From Bullifex porci (GTDB lineage Bacteria; Spirochaetota; Spirochaetia; Sphaerochaetales; Sphaerochaetaceae), in contig NZ_VUNN01000001.1 of assembly GCF_009695635.1 (NCBI RefSeq), forward strand, positions 186,001 to 250,000: a stretch of DNA of 64,000 bases, read 5' to 3'. The notes below the pieces were generated by a model, which did not search any database, was not told where the DNA came from, and was given only the letters and a program-made list of their open reading frames with translations. Of the stretch, positions 8,576-17,085 are shown one piece after another. The translations under genes and the position numbers were made by a program. Position 1 is the first letter of the stretch, and each line of letters begins with the position of its first letter.

Positions 8576-10023
8576 TTATTCTGTTCTGCTTTGAGCTCTT
8601 TAATTAAATTGAGCTTTAGCTCCTTAAGATTTTCAGAGAGTGAAACCTTATAGATATGAGGGTTTATCTGTCTCTTATAGCTCTTATGGAACTGAAGTAA
8701 GGATACTTGAACAAAGTTTTGAATTTCTCTTATATCTCTCTTTTGACTTACTCTCTTACCATCCTTCATCTTTAAATTTAAAAGAGGTCTAATTGTATGG
8801 TAGTTTTGTGGCTTCATAACGAAGTAATCTGCCATACTAAATGGATGATAGAAGGTATAAGCCTTACCACATTCTATCTTTTCATCATTTAAAGCAATTA
8901 GATCTGCTAATGCATTTCCTGAAGCATCGTAGAATCTATAGACCTGCTTAATACCTGGGTTAGTAGTCTTTTCAAAGCTATTACTCATCTTCATAGTTGG
9001 TTCAAAGACACCATCCTTCTCTTTAGCTGCAAGCTTATAAACACCATTTAAGCTAGCTTGACTACCACCTGTTACTAGGTGAGTACCAATTCCCCATGAG
9101 TCGATAGGAACACCATCTGAAACTAGAGTTTGAATAATTTCTTCTGTTAAATCGTTAGAAACACAAATTGTAGCTTCATCTAAGCCTGCCTGGTCAAGTC
9201 TATCTCTGATTACTCTAGGTAGATATGAGAGGTCTCCTGAATCGATTCTAACACCCATATTCTTACCCTTAGCTTTTAATTCAAGACCAACCTTAATTGC
9301 AGCATCAATACCACTACCAAGTGTATCGTAGGTATCAATTAAGAAGATTGCATTATCTGGATATATCTCTGCAAACTCTCTAAAAGCCTCTTCCTCGCTA
9401 TCAAAGCTCATAATCCAGGAGTGTGCCATAGTACCAGCTACAGGAATGTTGTACTTTCTTCCTGCATATGTGTTACTTGTTACCTTAGTACCTCCAATAA
9501 AGGATGCACGAGATGCAATGTGAGCACCATCCTCACCTTGAGCTCTTCTTAAACCAAATTCCATGATTGAGCCCTTACCTTTAGTTGCATATGTCATTCT
9601 ACATGCCTTAGTTGCAATAAGAGTCTGGAAGTTAAGCTGGTTTAGGATAAAGCTTTCAATTAGCTGAGCATCCATCAGGTTAGTTTCGATTCTAACTAAT
9701 GGCTCTCCAGGAAAGGCTGGAGTTCCTTCCTCAAAGGCATAGAGGTCACCAGAAAAATGATATGTTGATAGATAGTCTAAGAAGTCCTCTCTAAAAAGAT
9801 TTAAATTCCTTAGATATTCAATATCATTATCTGAAAATCTAAAGCCCTCGAGAGCATCGATCACCTCCTCTAAGCCTGTGAAGATGGTGTATCCTCCATT
9901 AAATGGATTATTCCTATAAAATACATCAAATACAACTCTAGGGTTGTGCTTCTTAATGAAGTAACCCTGCATCATTGTTAGTTCATAAAAGTCAGTGATC
10001 AATGCAGATTTCATATTATTCAA
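8572..10023 (-). CDS. pncB: nicotinate phosphoribosyltransferase
   Basis: Converts nicotinate and PRPP to nicotinate mononucleotide (Preiss-Handler NAD salvage). Recognised by MNNMKSALITDFYELTM, VFYRNNPFNGGYTIF, the FGLRRAQG motif, FIGGTKVTSN, AGTMAHSW and the phosphate-binding VRIDSGDLSYLPR. The length of 483 aa is typical. It is the last gene of trmL-proC-serS-pncB and overlaps serS by four bases (ATGA). The NAD theme recurs at the right edge of the window, where a NAD(P)H-hydrate epimerase gene begins. Confidence 0.95.
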   Translation of the reverse strand: MNNMKSALITDFYELTMMQGYFIKKHNPRVVFDVFYRNNPFNGGYTIFTGLEEVIDALEGFRFSDNDIEYLRNLNLFREDFLDYLSTYHFSGDLYAFEEGTPAFPGEPLVRIETNLMDAQLIESFILNQLNFQTLIATKACRMTYATKGKGSIMEFGLRRAQGEDGAHIASRASFIGGTKVTSNTYAGRKYNIPVAGTMAHSWIMSFDSEEEAFREFAEIYPDNAIFLIDTYDTLGSGIDAAIKVGLELKAKGKNMGVRIDSGDLSYLPRVIRDRLDQAGLDEATICVSNDLTEEIIQTLVSDGVPIDSWGIGTHLVTGGSQASLNGVYKLAAKEKDGVFEPTMKMSNSFEKTTNPGIKQVYRFYDASGNALADLIALNDEKIECGKAYTFYHPFSMADYFVMKPQNYHTIRPLLNLKMKDGKRVSQKRDIREIQNFVQVSLLQFHKSYKRQINPHIYKVSLSENLKELKLNLIKELKAEQNN

Positions 10024-11300
10024 CCTTTCTTAGAAATTTTGTCAAAACCACAATATGGTACGAGAACTGGAGGAATAGAGATAGAGCCATCTTCATTCTG
10101 ATAGTTCTCAAGAATTGCTACCATTGCTCTAGAAAGTGCTACAGCTGTTCCGTTGAGCATGTGTACAAACTTGATCTTACCATCATCGTCTCTATATCTA
10201 ATGTTCAAGCTTCTTGCCTGGTAATCTGTACAGTTACTAGTACTTGTTACCTCACCATATTCACCATTGTCACCTCTACCTGGCATCCAAGCTTCGATAT
10301 CGAACTTACGATAAGCAGGAGCACCGAGGTCACCTGTTGCTGTATCTACAACACGATAAGCAAGTCCAAGGCCAGAGAAGATTTCTTCCTCAATAGCAAG
10401 AATTTGCTGATGGAAGTCATCACTTTCTTCAGGAAGACAGTAAATAAACATCTCAAGCTTACTAAATTGGTGTACTCTATATAGTCCCTTTGAATATTGA
10501 CCTGCACCACCTGCTTCTCTTCTAAAGCAGTGTGAGAGTCCTGTCATCTTTATTGGAAGATCCTTTTTGTCGAGGATTGTATTTTGGTAGTAGCCACCAA
10601 GTGTAATTTCAGCTGTACCAACAAGACATGTACCTGTTCCTTCGATAGTATAGATATTTGACTCAGCTCCTCTAGGGTTAAAGCCAATACCATTAAGGAT
10701 TTCTTCCTTAGCGATATCTGGTGTGATAAATGGTGTAAAGCCATGCTTGATTACGATATCCATAGCATATCTCTCAAGTGCCATCTGAAGGATTACTGCT
10801 TGGTTCTTGATGTAGTAGAACTTCTGTCCTGCAACCTTAGCACCACTATCGAAATCGAGGATGTCTAATGCTTCACCTAATTCAACGTGGTCCTTTGCCT
10901 TAAATGAGAAGGTTGGAACCTCTCCATGGAATTTAACTGCTAAAGAATCCTTATCCTCTTTACCAATTGGAGCATCCTTATGTGCATAGTTAGGAATTGT
11001 TCTTGCTTCCTCAGCAAATTCTGTGTCGATCTTTGCAAATTCAGCTTCCTTTAAAGCAAGCTCATCCTTAATTGCTTTACCTTCGTTAATTAAAACACTT
11101 CTTTCCTCAGGAGTGAGCTTTGCCTTCATCTTCTGAGCTGTTTCATTTCTCTTTGCACGAAGTGTCTCGATCTCAAGGAGAAGAGCGGCTCTCTTATCCT
11201 GGTCCTCGATAATTTTATCAAGGTCTACCTTCATATAACGGTTTTCAATGTTAGCTTTAATCTCGTCGTAGCGTGATTTAAGTTCCTTTACATCTATCAT
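10020..11300 (-). CDS. serS: seryl-tRNA synthetase
   Basis: Class II synthetase that charges tRNA-Ser. The N-terminal 110 residues form the tRNA-binding coiled coil (rich in Lys/Glu, LRAKRNETAQKMKAKLTPEE). Motif 2 is CFRREAGGAGQYSKGLYRVHQF, and motif 3 is NGTAVALSRAMVAILENYQ. The length of 426 aa is normal. AAGGAGAAG precedes the ATG. It sits four bases after proC and overlaps pncB by four bases. Confidence 0.97.
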   Translation of the reverse strand: MIDVKELKSRYDEIKANIENRYMKVDLDKIIEDQDKRAALLLEIETLRAKRNETAQKMKAKLTPEERSVLINEGKAIKDELALKEAEFAKIDTEFAEEARTIPNYAHKDAPIGKEDKDSLAVKFHGEVPTFSFKAKDHVELGEALDILDFDSGAKVAGQKFYYIKNQAVILQMALERYAMDIVIKHGFTPFITPDIAKEEILNGIGFNPRGAESNIYTIEGTGTCLVGTAEITLGGYYQNTILDKKDLPIKMTGLSHCFRREAGGAGQYSKGLYRVHQFSKLEMFIYCLPEESDDFHQQILAIEEEIFSGLGLAYRVVDTATGDLGAPAYRKFDIEAWMPGRGDNGEYGEVTSTSNCTDYQARSLNIRYRDDDGKIKFVHMLNGTAVALSRAMVAILENYQNEDGSISIPPVLVPYCGFDKISKKG

Positions 11301-11304
11301 TTTA

Positions 11305-12087
11305 TTACTTCTCCTTAGCTATTTGCTCTAATTCTTTACTTTTTTCACTTGCGCTGATAACTGCCTTTATAACAGCATTATCAAATCCATTAGAATATAA
11401 CTCATTCATGCCTTTTATTGTAGTTCCCTTTGCTGAACAAACCATACTCATCAGCTCAACTGGATTTTTACCACTTTCCTTTAAAAGTGATGCAGCACTT
11501 AATAGAGTATCTGTTGCAATCTTTACACTTTGAGTGTAGCTAATGCCTTGATCTGTTCCACCCATTGCTAATGCATGAACAAATTCAAATACATATGCTA
11601 TTGCAGAGCCTGATATACCGATGAAGGCTGGGAATAGTGCTTCATCTAAAATAAATGCTGAACCAAAGTGATTGGCAACATCTAATGCAATTGAAAGAAA
11701 ATCCTTATCACATTGCTTTGCTGCTGCAACAGCTGTTACTGCATTTTTAGATCTAGCTGCAAGGTTTGGCATAAATCTTACGATATTACTTGAGCCAATT
11801 TTTCTTTCTAATACCTCAAGAGGAACACCAGCTGCAATTGAGATAAATTTCTTATTTTTATAATTACTAAGCAAATCATATAAGATTGGTAATATTTGTG
11901 GCTTTACAGCAATTAGGATGATATCAGCTTGAGAGAGCATTTCATCTACATCTGAAAATACTTTGGCACCTGTAATAGCCTTAGCTTTCTCAATATCTGT
12001 ATCAAATACTAGAGTTTCATATTGTCCTATTAAGGATAGGGCAATAGAGGAACCCATATTTCCACACCCAAGAAAACCTATTTTCAT
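11305..12087 (-). CDS. proC: pyrroline-5-carboxylate reductase
   Basis: Last step of proline synthesis. The NAD(P)-binding site is MKIGFLGCGNMGSSIA at the N terminus. ILIAVKPQIL and the C-terminal helical GISGSAIAYVFEFVHALAMGG with GTTIKGMNEL are family hallmarks. I start it at 12087 (260 aa): GGGAGG lies seven bases upstream and the ATG overlaps the trmL stop (ATGA). It is separated from proBA by 3.3 kb and on the opposite strand, so the pathway is split between two operons. Confidence 0.95.
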   Translation of the reverse strand: MKIGFLGCGNMGSSIALSLIGQYETLVFDTDIEKAKAITGAKVFSDVDEMLSQADIILIAVKPQILPILYDLLSNYKNKKFISIAAGVPLEVLERKIGSSNIVRFMPNLAARSKNAVTAVAAAKQCDKDFLSIALDVANHFGSAFILDEALFPAFIGISGSAIAYVFEFVHALAMGGTDQGISYTQSVKIATDTLLSAASLLKESGKNPVELMSMVCSAKGTTIKGMNELYSNGFDNAVIKAVISASEKSKELEQIAKEK

Positions 12088-12596
12088 ATATTTTCCTCCC
12101 AAGAATGTCTATGTAGCTCTCCCTTTAATGTAAAATTATCAGAAAAACCATTTTGCCTATAATATTCATATGCAGCAATTGCAGCTGAATTAGATAGGTT
12201 TAGACTTCTTGTTTCTCCCACCATTGGAATTCTTACACATCTTTCTTTATATTGAAGAAGGATTTCTTCTTCAATACCTCTGCTTTCTTTTCCGAAAATT
12301 AAATAAACATCTTTATCTTGTGGATATTTTACATCGGAATAAGTTTTTCTTGCCTTGGTAGTAAAGAAGAAGAGCTCATCAGTGCCATGCATTGATAAAA
12401 ACTCGGCTGTATTTTTGTACGTTGTAATAGTTACATCCTTCCAATAATCAAGTCCTGCATGACGAACTGCTTTTTCACTAATATCAAAGCCTAAAGGATA
12501 TACCAAATCTAAACAGGTATTAGTAGCTGCACAGGTACGTGCAATATTACCTGTATTTTGAGGTATCTCTGGCTCGAAAAGAACTATATGTAGCAT
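12084..12596 (-). CDS. trmL: tRNA (cytidine(34)-2'-O)-methyltransferase TrmL
   Basis: SPOUT-class enzyme that 2'-O-methylates the wobble base of tRNA-Leu species. Signature segments are MLHIVLFEPEIPQNTGNIAR at the N terminus, the knot residues YLIFGKESRGIEEEIL, and IPMVGETRSLNLSNSAAIA. It is 170 aa when started at 12596. No Shine-Dalgarno is present, but TATCAT (12603-12608, minus strand) ends six bases before the ATG, so it may be leaderless. It leads the trmL-proC-serS-pncB operon and diverges from uppP. Confidence 0.93.
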   Translation of the reverse strand: MLHIVLFEPEIPQNTGNIARTCAATNTCLDLVYPLGFDISEKAVRHAGLDYWKDVTITTYKNTAEFLSMHGTDELFFFTTKARKTYSDVKYPQDKDVYLIFGKESRGIEEEILLQYKERCVRIPMVGETRSLNLSNSAAIAAYEYYRQNGFSDNFTLKGELHRHSWEENI

Positions 12597-12602
12597 ATAG
12601 CT

Positions 12603-12664
12603 ATGATACACATTTATCACTTTTTTGTAATCTAGCAATGGTATACAATTGATGATATCATCAA
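12603..12664. promoter_or_regulatory. divergent trmL/uppP promoters with 16-bp palindrome
   Basis: On the minus strand TATCAT (12603-12608) lies six bases before trmL, with TTACAA as a possible -35 after 16 bp. On the plus strand TATCAT (12656-12661), preceded by TGA as an extended -10, lies seven bases before uppP. That -10 is embedded in the perfect palindrome TTGATGATATCATCAA (12649-12664), which could be an operator. Confidence 0.5.
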
Positions 12665-12668
12665 CAAT

Positions 12669-13475
12669 ATGATTGAATTTATTAAAGTTTTTATGCTTGG
12701 TGTTATTCAGGGAATTACTGAATGGCTACCAATTTCATCTACAGGACATCTTCTTCTATTTGATGAGCTATTTCCTTTAAATGCAAGTGAAAGCTTTTTA
12801 AGTGTTTTTACTGTAGTTATACAGCTTGGCTCAATATTAGCTGTTGTAGTTTTATATTGGTCTAAGCTTTGGCCATTTAAGAGTGATAAAAAGGAGATGA
12901 AGAAATCCTTTATCCTATGGTCGAAGGTATTAACAGCTTCTATTCCAGCTGCTATTGCAGGCTTACTGTTAGATGATATCATCGATTCAAAGCTATCAAC
13001 ATGGTATGTAATAGCTCTTGCGCTATTTGTATATGGTGTTCTTTATATAATTTTAGAAAAGAAGATTAAATTTAAGACAAGAATTAATTCTTTAGAGGAG
13101 ATAACTTACCTCGATAGTATTAAGATTGGAGCCTTTCAAATGCTAGCACTTATTCCTGGTACTAGTAGATCGGGCTCAACAATACTAGGTGGAATTATTT
13201 GTGGTATCTCAAGACCAGTTGTTGCTGAGTTTTCATTCTTTATGGCAATTCCAGTAATGGCAGGAGCCTCTCTCCTTAGATTACTTAAATCAGGTTTAGG
13301 CTTTACCGCAATTGAGTGGGTATATCTACTACTTGGTTCTCTAATTAGCTTTATAGTTTCTTTAATAGTGATAAAAGCGCTTGTTAAATTTGTTAGAGAG
13401 CACGATTTCTCTGCCTTTGGTATATATAGAATTATTCTATCAATAGTCGTTGTGCTTTTCTTTAGCTTTAGATAA
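12669..13475 (+). CDS. uppP: undecaprenyl-diphosphatase (BacA/UppP)
   Basis: Integral membrane enzyme that recycles undecaprenyl pyrophosphate for peptidoglycan and other envelope polymers. The catalytic Glu motif is GVIQGITEWLPISSTGHLLL (residues 12-31), and the second motif is PGTSRSGSTILGG with the catalytic Arg. The remaining sequence is a run of hydrophobic helices; 268 aa is normal. No Shine-Dalgarno is visible and a -10 box ends seven bases before the ATG. The last 36 bases overlap the end of dinB on the other strand. Confidence 0.96.
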   Translation: MIEFIKVFMLGVIQGITEWLPISSTGHLLLFDELFPLNASESFLSVFTVVIQLGSILAVVVLYWSKLWPFKSDKKEMKKSFILWSKVLTASIPAAIAGLLLDDIIDSKLSTWYVIALALFVYGVLYIILEKKIKFKTRINSLEEITYLDSIKIGAFQMLALIPGTSRSGSTILGGIICGISRPVVAEFSFFMAIPVMAGASLLRLLKSGLGFTAIEWVYLLLGSLISFIVSLIVIKALVKFVREHDFSAFGIYRIILSIVVVLFFSFR

Positions 13476-14621
13476 AGATGCTGCACGAGTAATATTATTA
13501 CCCTTCTTATTAAGCTCGAGTATAACCTTCTCGAGCTTTCTTTCTTTTTCTTTATCAAAAGCGAAGAGCTCAGGCTGCTGAACCTCCTCTCCTTTATATA
13601 AGCCATATAGACCAACACCTAATAGTCTTATACCTTCACCTGTATGCTTCTTTTTAAATAGCTCCTTTACAGCAATATAAACATCCTTTGAGCTATAAAT
13701 ACCACTTTCAGGTGTTACCTGTAGAGTAAATGTCTTAAAGGAGCCATATCTAATTTTAATTCCAATAGTTTTTGCAATTAGCTTCTCCTCTAGGGAGCGA
13801 AACATTACCTCCTGTGATAACTCAAGGAGGAAGGAATCAATTGCATTTTGATCAAATAAATCAGGATAAAATGTTCTCTCACTTGATATAGAACGAGTTT
13901 TACTGTCTCCTGAATATATTCCAGGATCTATTCCTCTAGATATTTTATATAGATATTGACCACTTGCACTACCAAATAGTGACTCTAGGTGGTTTAAGGA
14001 AATAGATCTTAGCTCTTCTGTTGTATATATTCTATGGTTATTAAGATTTTCTAAGGTTGCTTTTCCTATTCCCCAAAGCTTCTTTAATCCAACTGCATCT
14101 ACAAAATCCTGCTCTAAGCCTGGTGGGACTACTGTAAGGCCATCTGGTTTTTTGAAATCAGAGGCAAGCTTTGCGATAAATTTTGAGGATGCAACTCCGA
14201 TAGAGGCAGTTAAGCCAGTTTCAGCTTTAATTAAAGCTTTAAGCTTTCTTGCACTTTCAACGCCATCACCATAGATTTTCTCAGTTCCACTCATATCAAG
14301 ATATGCTTCATCTATGGAGGCTTGAGTCATCTCTGGTGCAAAGGAGTGCATTATTGACATTACTCTGTGACTCATTTGGCTATAGCGCTTCATGTTTCCA
14401 GGAATAATTATTGCTTTAGGGCATAGCTTTACAGCTTGAACCATTGGCATCGCAGAATGTACACCATATTTTCTTGCTTCGTATGAGCACGTTGATACAA
14501 CAGACCTTGGGCCATTGTGTCCTATTATTAGAGGCTTTCCTTTTAAATTTGGGTTATCTAAAATTTCAACTGAAGCAAAGAATGCATCTAAATCAACATG
14601 AAAGAATAGGGGATTTGCCAT
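13440..14621 (-). CDS. dinB: DNA polymerase IV (Y family)
   Basis: Error-prone translesion polymerase. Catalytic acids are in FFHVDLDAFFASVE (N terminus) and in ASIDEAYLDMS. YEARKYGVHSAMP binds the incoming nucleotide, and a helix-hairpin-helix region reads VGLKKLWGIGKATLENL. The little-finger domain runs to about residue 355. At 393 aa it is slightly long, ending in a Lys-rich tail; no clear beta-clamp peptide is obvious beyond QQPELFAF, which is a good candidate (QxxLF type). It overlaps ddl by 29 bases, so an SOS-specific promoter of its own is unlikely. Confidence 0.95.
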   Translation of the reverse strand: MANPLFFHVDLDAFFASVEILDNPNLKGKPLIIGHNGPRSVVSTCSYEARKYGVHSAMPMVQAVKLCPKAIIIPGNMKRYSQMSHRVMSIMHSFAPEMTQASIDEAYLDMSGTEKIYGDGVESARKLKALIKAETGLTASIGVASSKFIAKLASDFKKPDGLTVVPPGLEQDFVDAVGLKKLWGIGKATLENLNNHRIYTTEELRSISLNHLESLFGSASGQYLYKISRGIDPGIYSGDSKTRSISSERTFYPDLFDQNAIDSFLLELSQEVMFRSLEEKLIAKTIGIKIRYGSFKTFTLQVTPESGIYSSKDVYIAVKELFKKKHTGEGIRLLGVGLYGLYKGEEVQQPELFAFDKEKERKLEKVILELNKKGNNITRAASLSKAKEKHNDY

Positions 14622-15591
14622 GATTTTTTCTCTTATATGAAATTAGTGCATTATTAATTAATAGCTCAAATAAATTATCAAAGCCAATTTCCTTTGCTAA
14701 TACAATAAAGTGGCTTGTTCTAGTTAAGCCTGGAATAGTATTTACTTCATTTAAATATATTGTTCCATCCTTAGAGAGTAAAAAATCTACTCTCATATAC
14801 ATATTACCTTCTAGCGCATTAAAAACATCCTTTGCAAGCTCTCTTAGCTTTAGAATTATTTCTTTATCAAGTATTATCTCATCTCTTTTTAGGATTTTTA
14901 AATTTAAATCATTATATTTATCATCATAGCTAAAGAATTGGCTCTGCTTTTTTATTTCTACAGGACCAAGTACGATCTCACAATCATATTCTAAATCCTT
15001 TATTACTCCAAGCTCGAGCTCTCTTGCTTCCTCAATCCAAGGCTGCATTATTATATTATCATCTAGCTTTTTTAGATCATTTATTAATGCTTCAGTATCT
15101 ATAGCATCTTTATTTTCAACTAGGTATACACCAATAGAGGAGCCTCCATTTGAGACCTTAAGCACATATTTATTTTTATCTATATCATCGATTGTTTTAA
15201 TTCTTTTTGAGGGGATAACTAGGAAACGACTTTTAAGTAAATCATGAAATATTGCTTTATTCATCCCTATAGCACTAGTCATTATACCTTCACTAATGTA
15301 TGGAACATTAATTATCTCTAGTAATGCTTGAATAGTACCATCCTCTCCATTTATTCCATGTAAAATAGGGAAGGCTACATCAAATTCTATTTTCTTTAAA
15401 TCAATAAAGAAGCCTTTATTTGGAATAATTGAAACCTCTTTATTTTGATAAAGGTATGTACCATCCTTTGTAATAAATAATTCTTTAGTTTTATATCCTA
15501 ACGAAGTAAGTATTTGCTTTATATAATCTTTACTTTTTATCGATACATCATGCTCGCTTGATGCTCCACCATATATTAAAAGTATTATCAT
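14593..15591 (-). CDS. ddl: D-alanine--D-alanine ligase
   Basis: ATP-grasp enzyme that makes the D-Ala-D-Ala end of the peptidoglycan stem. The N-terminal LLIYGGASSEHDVSIKS, the HGINGEDGTIQALLE motif, the ATP-binding VLKVSNGGSSIGVYLV and the metal-binding YLNEVNTIPGLTRTS are all present. There are 332 residues, near the usual length. It is the middle gene of murE-ddl-dinB, with four- and 29-base overlaps. Confidence 0.95.
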   Translation of the reverse strand: MIILLIYGGASSEHDVSIKSKDYIKQILTSLGYKTKELFITKDGTYLYQNKEVSIIPNKGFFIDLKKIEFDVAFPILHGINGEDGTIQALLEIINVPYISEGIMTSAIGMNKAIFHDLLKSRFLVIPSKRIKTIDDIDKNKYVLKVSNGGSSIGVYLVENKDAIDTEALINDLKKLDDNIIMQPWIEEARELELGVIKDLEYDCEIVLGPVEIKKQSQFFSYDDKYNDLNLKILKRDEIILDKEIILKLRELAKDVFNALEGNMYMRVDFLLSKDGTIYLNEVNTIPGLTRTSHFIVLAKEIGFDNLFELLINNALISYKRKNHGKSPILSC

Positions 15592-17027
15592 GATAATTCC
15601 TTTACAACATCTAGTAGAGCCTGTCTTTCAAGGTATGGACGAGAATAGTCCTTATATGAAATAGAGCTTTCATGTCCCTTTCCAAGTAAGAAGATAACAC
15701 TATTAGGCTTTGCAGTTTCAAAGGCTAAGCGTATAGCAGCCTCACGCTTTTCTTCTGTGTAGATATGTACCTTATTTTTGTTAACACCCTCTAATATATC
15801 TAATGAGATATCAATTACGCTTTCGCTCCTTGGATCCTCCTCTGTTAGAATTATTGTATTTGCATATTTTGAAGATACTATGCCAAGTCCCTTTCTCTTA
15901 CTTTTATCTCTATCTCCTGCTGAGCCAAAAACAGCTGTGATAGGAGAGTCTTTATCAACTGATCTAAAGGAAGAGAATAGCTGCTCATAGCTATCTGGTG
16001 TATGAGCAAAGTCAATTATTACTTGATGATTTAATGCATTTATTACATTGAAGCGTCCTTCAACTGGCTTTATGGTATTACATTTTGACAATACTAACTC
16101 TACTGGTACTTTAATAACTCTAGCTGTCAGCATAGCTGCTTCATAGAGATTATTAATATTATATTGGCCAAATAATGGAACATCATATTCTCTATCATTA
16201 TATATAAAGCTTGTTGAAGAAATTGTTCTCTTTGTAATAGTTGGCTTAGTTAGCTCAATTACTCTATGCTTTGCAACATTTCTAATTTTATCGAGTAGTG
16301 GACAATCATTATAGATGAATATATTAGATAAAGTATTTCTAGCAAGATTAGTCTTAGCATCATAGTAGCTTTCAAGTGTTTTATGAAATTCTAGGTGCTC
16401 ACTTGATACGCTTGTATATATAGATGAGATAAAATTAATTCCATATACTCTACAATACTCTTTTGAGAGTGCATGGGAGGTAGTCTCCATTACAACGTAT
16501 TCAACGTTGTTTTTCACACAGCGATCTAAAAATGAGTAAATATAAAATGCTTCAGGAGTGCTTTGTCTTGTTTTTGAAAAAGCTTTACCACTTCCATCAT
16601 CAACATAAACTGTTGATATTAAGGCTGTTTTATGACCAAAGCTATTTAGTAACTGATATGTATAATCTGTGGTTGAGGTTTTTCCATCGGTTCCTGTTAC
16701 ACCGATTATCTTAAGCTTTGCTTGAGGATTTGAAAAAAATAGTGAGCTAGCTTTAGCATATAGTAATCGAATGCTTTCATCGCTAATTAGATATGAAACA
16801 TTATCATGTATTGTCTCAGGACATTTATTTGCAACTACCATAGTTGCGCCACTTTTTATTGCATCATCTATAAAATCGTAGCCATTACAATGTATCCCAT
16901 CAAATGCGAAAAAACATGAAGCCTTTTTGACTAATCTTGAATCATATTCCAAGCTTGTAAGGATGCTATCACTTGGGTTAATTAGCCTTCCTGTAAGGCT
17001 TGCTGCAAGCTCATTAATGCTTATCAT
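15588..17027 (-). CDS. murE: UDP-N-acetylmuramyl-tripeptide synthetase
   Basis: Mur ligase that adds the third residue of the peptidoglycan stem. Domain 2 has the P-loop GVTGTDGKTSTT, followed by ETTSHAL and HTPDSYEQL. The region that selects the diamino acid reads TEEDPRSES: Arg is kept as in the DNPR motif of diaminopimelate enzymes, but the Asn is replaced by Asp. Spirochaetes commonly use L-ornithine at this position, so specificity cannot be assigned from the motif. At 479 aa it is of usual length. The ATG at 17027 is preceded by an extended -10 (TGG TACAAT) ending six bases upstream. Confidence 0.93.
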   Translation of the reverse strand: MISINELAASLTGRLINPSDSILTSLEYDSRLVKKASCFFAFDGIHCNGYDFIDDAIKSGATMVVANKCPETIHDNVSYLISDESIRLLYAKASSLFFSNPQAKLKIIGVTGTDGKTSTTDYTYQLLNSFGHKTALISTVYVDDGSGKAFSKTRQSTPEAFYIYSFLDRCVKNNVEYVVMETTSHALSKEYCRVYGINFISSIYTSVSSEHLEFHKTLESYYDAKTNLARNTLSNIFIYNDCPLLDKIRNVAKHRVIELTKPTITKRTISSTSFIYNDREYDVPLFGQYNINNLYEAAMLTARVIKVPVELVLSKCNTIKPVEGRFNVINALNHQVIIDFAHTPDSYEQLFSSFRSVDKDSPITAVFGSAGDRDKSKRKGLGIVSSKYANTIILTEEDPRSESVIDISLDILEGVNKNKVHIYTEEKREAAIRLAFETAKPNSVIFLLGKGHESSISYKDYSRPYLERQALLDVVKELS

Positions 17028-17033
17028 ATTTTT

Positions 17034-17079
17034 ATTGTACCATGATAAGCTTTTTGAAAAAAGAACTATGTGTTATCAT
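17034..17079. promoter_or_regulatory. divergent extended -10 promoters of murE and the barrel-like gene
   Basis: Minus strand: TGG followed by TACAAT (17034-17039), six bases before the murE ATG. Plus strand: TGT followed by TATCAT (17074-17079), six bases before the ATG at 17086. Neither gene has a Shine-Dalgarno. Confidence 0.5.
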
Positions 17080-17085
17080 AATTTT

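Noticed and set aside
12969-12985. Second copy of the GATGATATCATC palindrome inside uppP
   Set aside because: It encodes Asp-Asp-Ile-Ile-Asp in a conserved position of the coding sequence, so it is not evidence for an operator.
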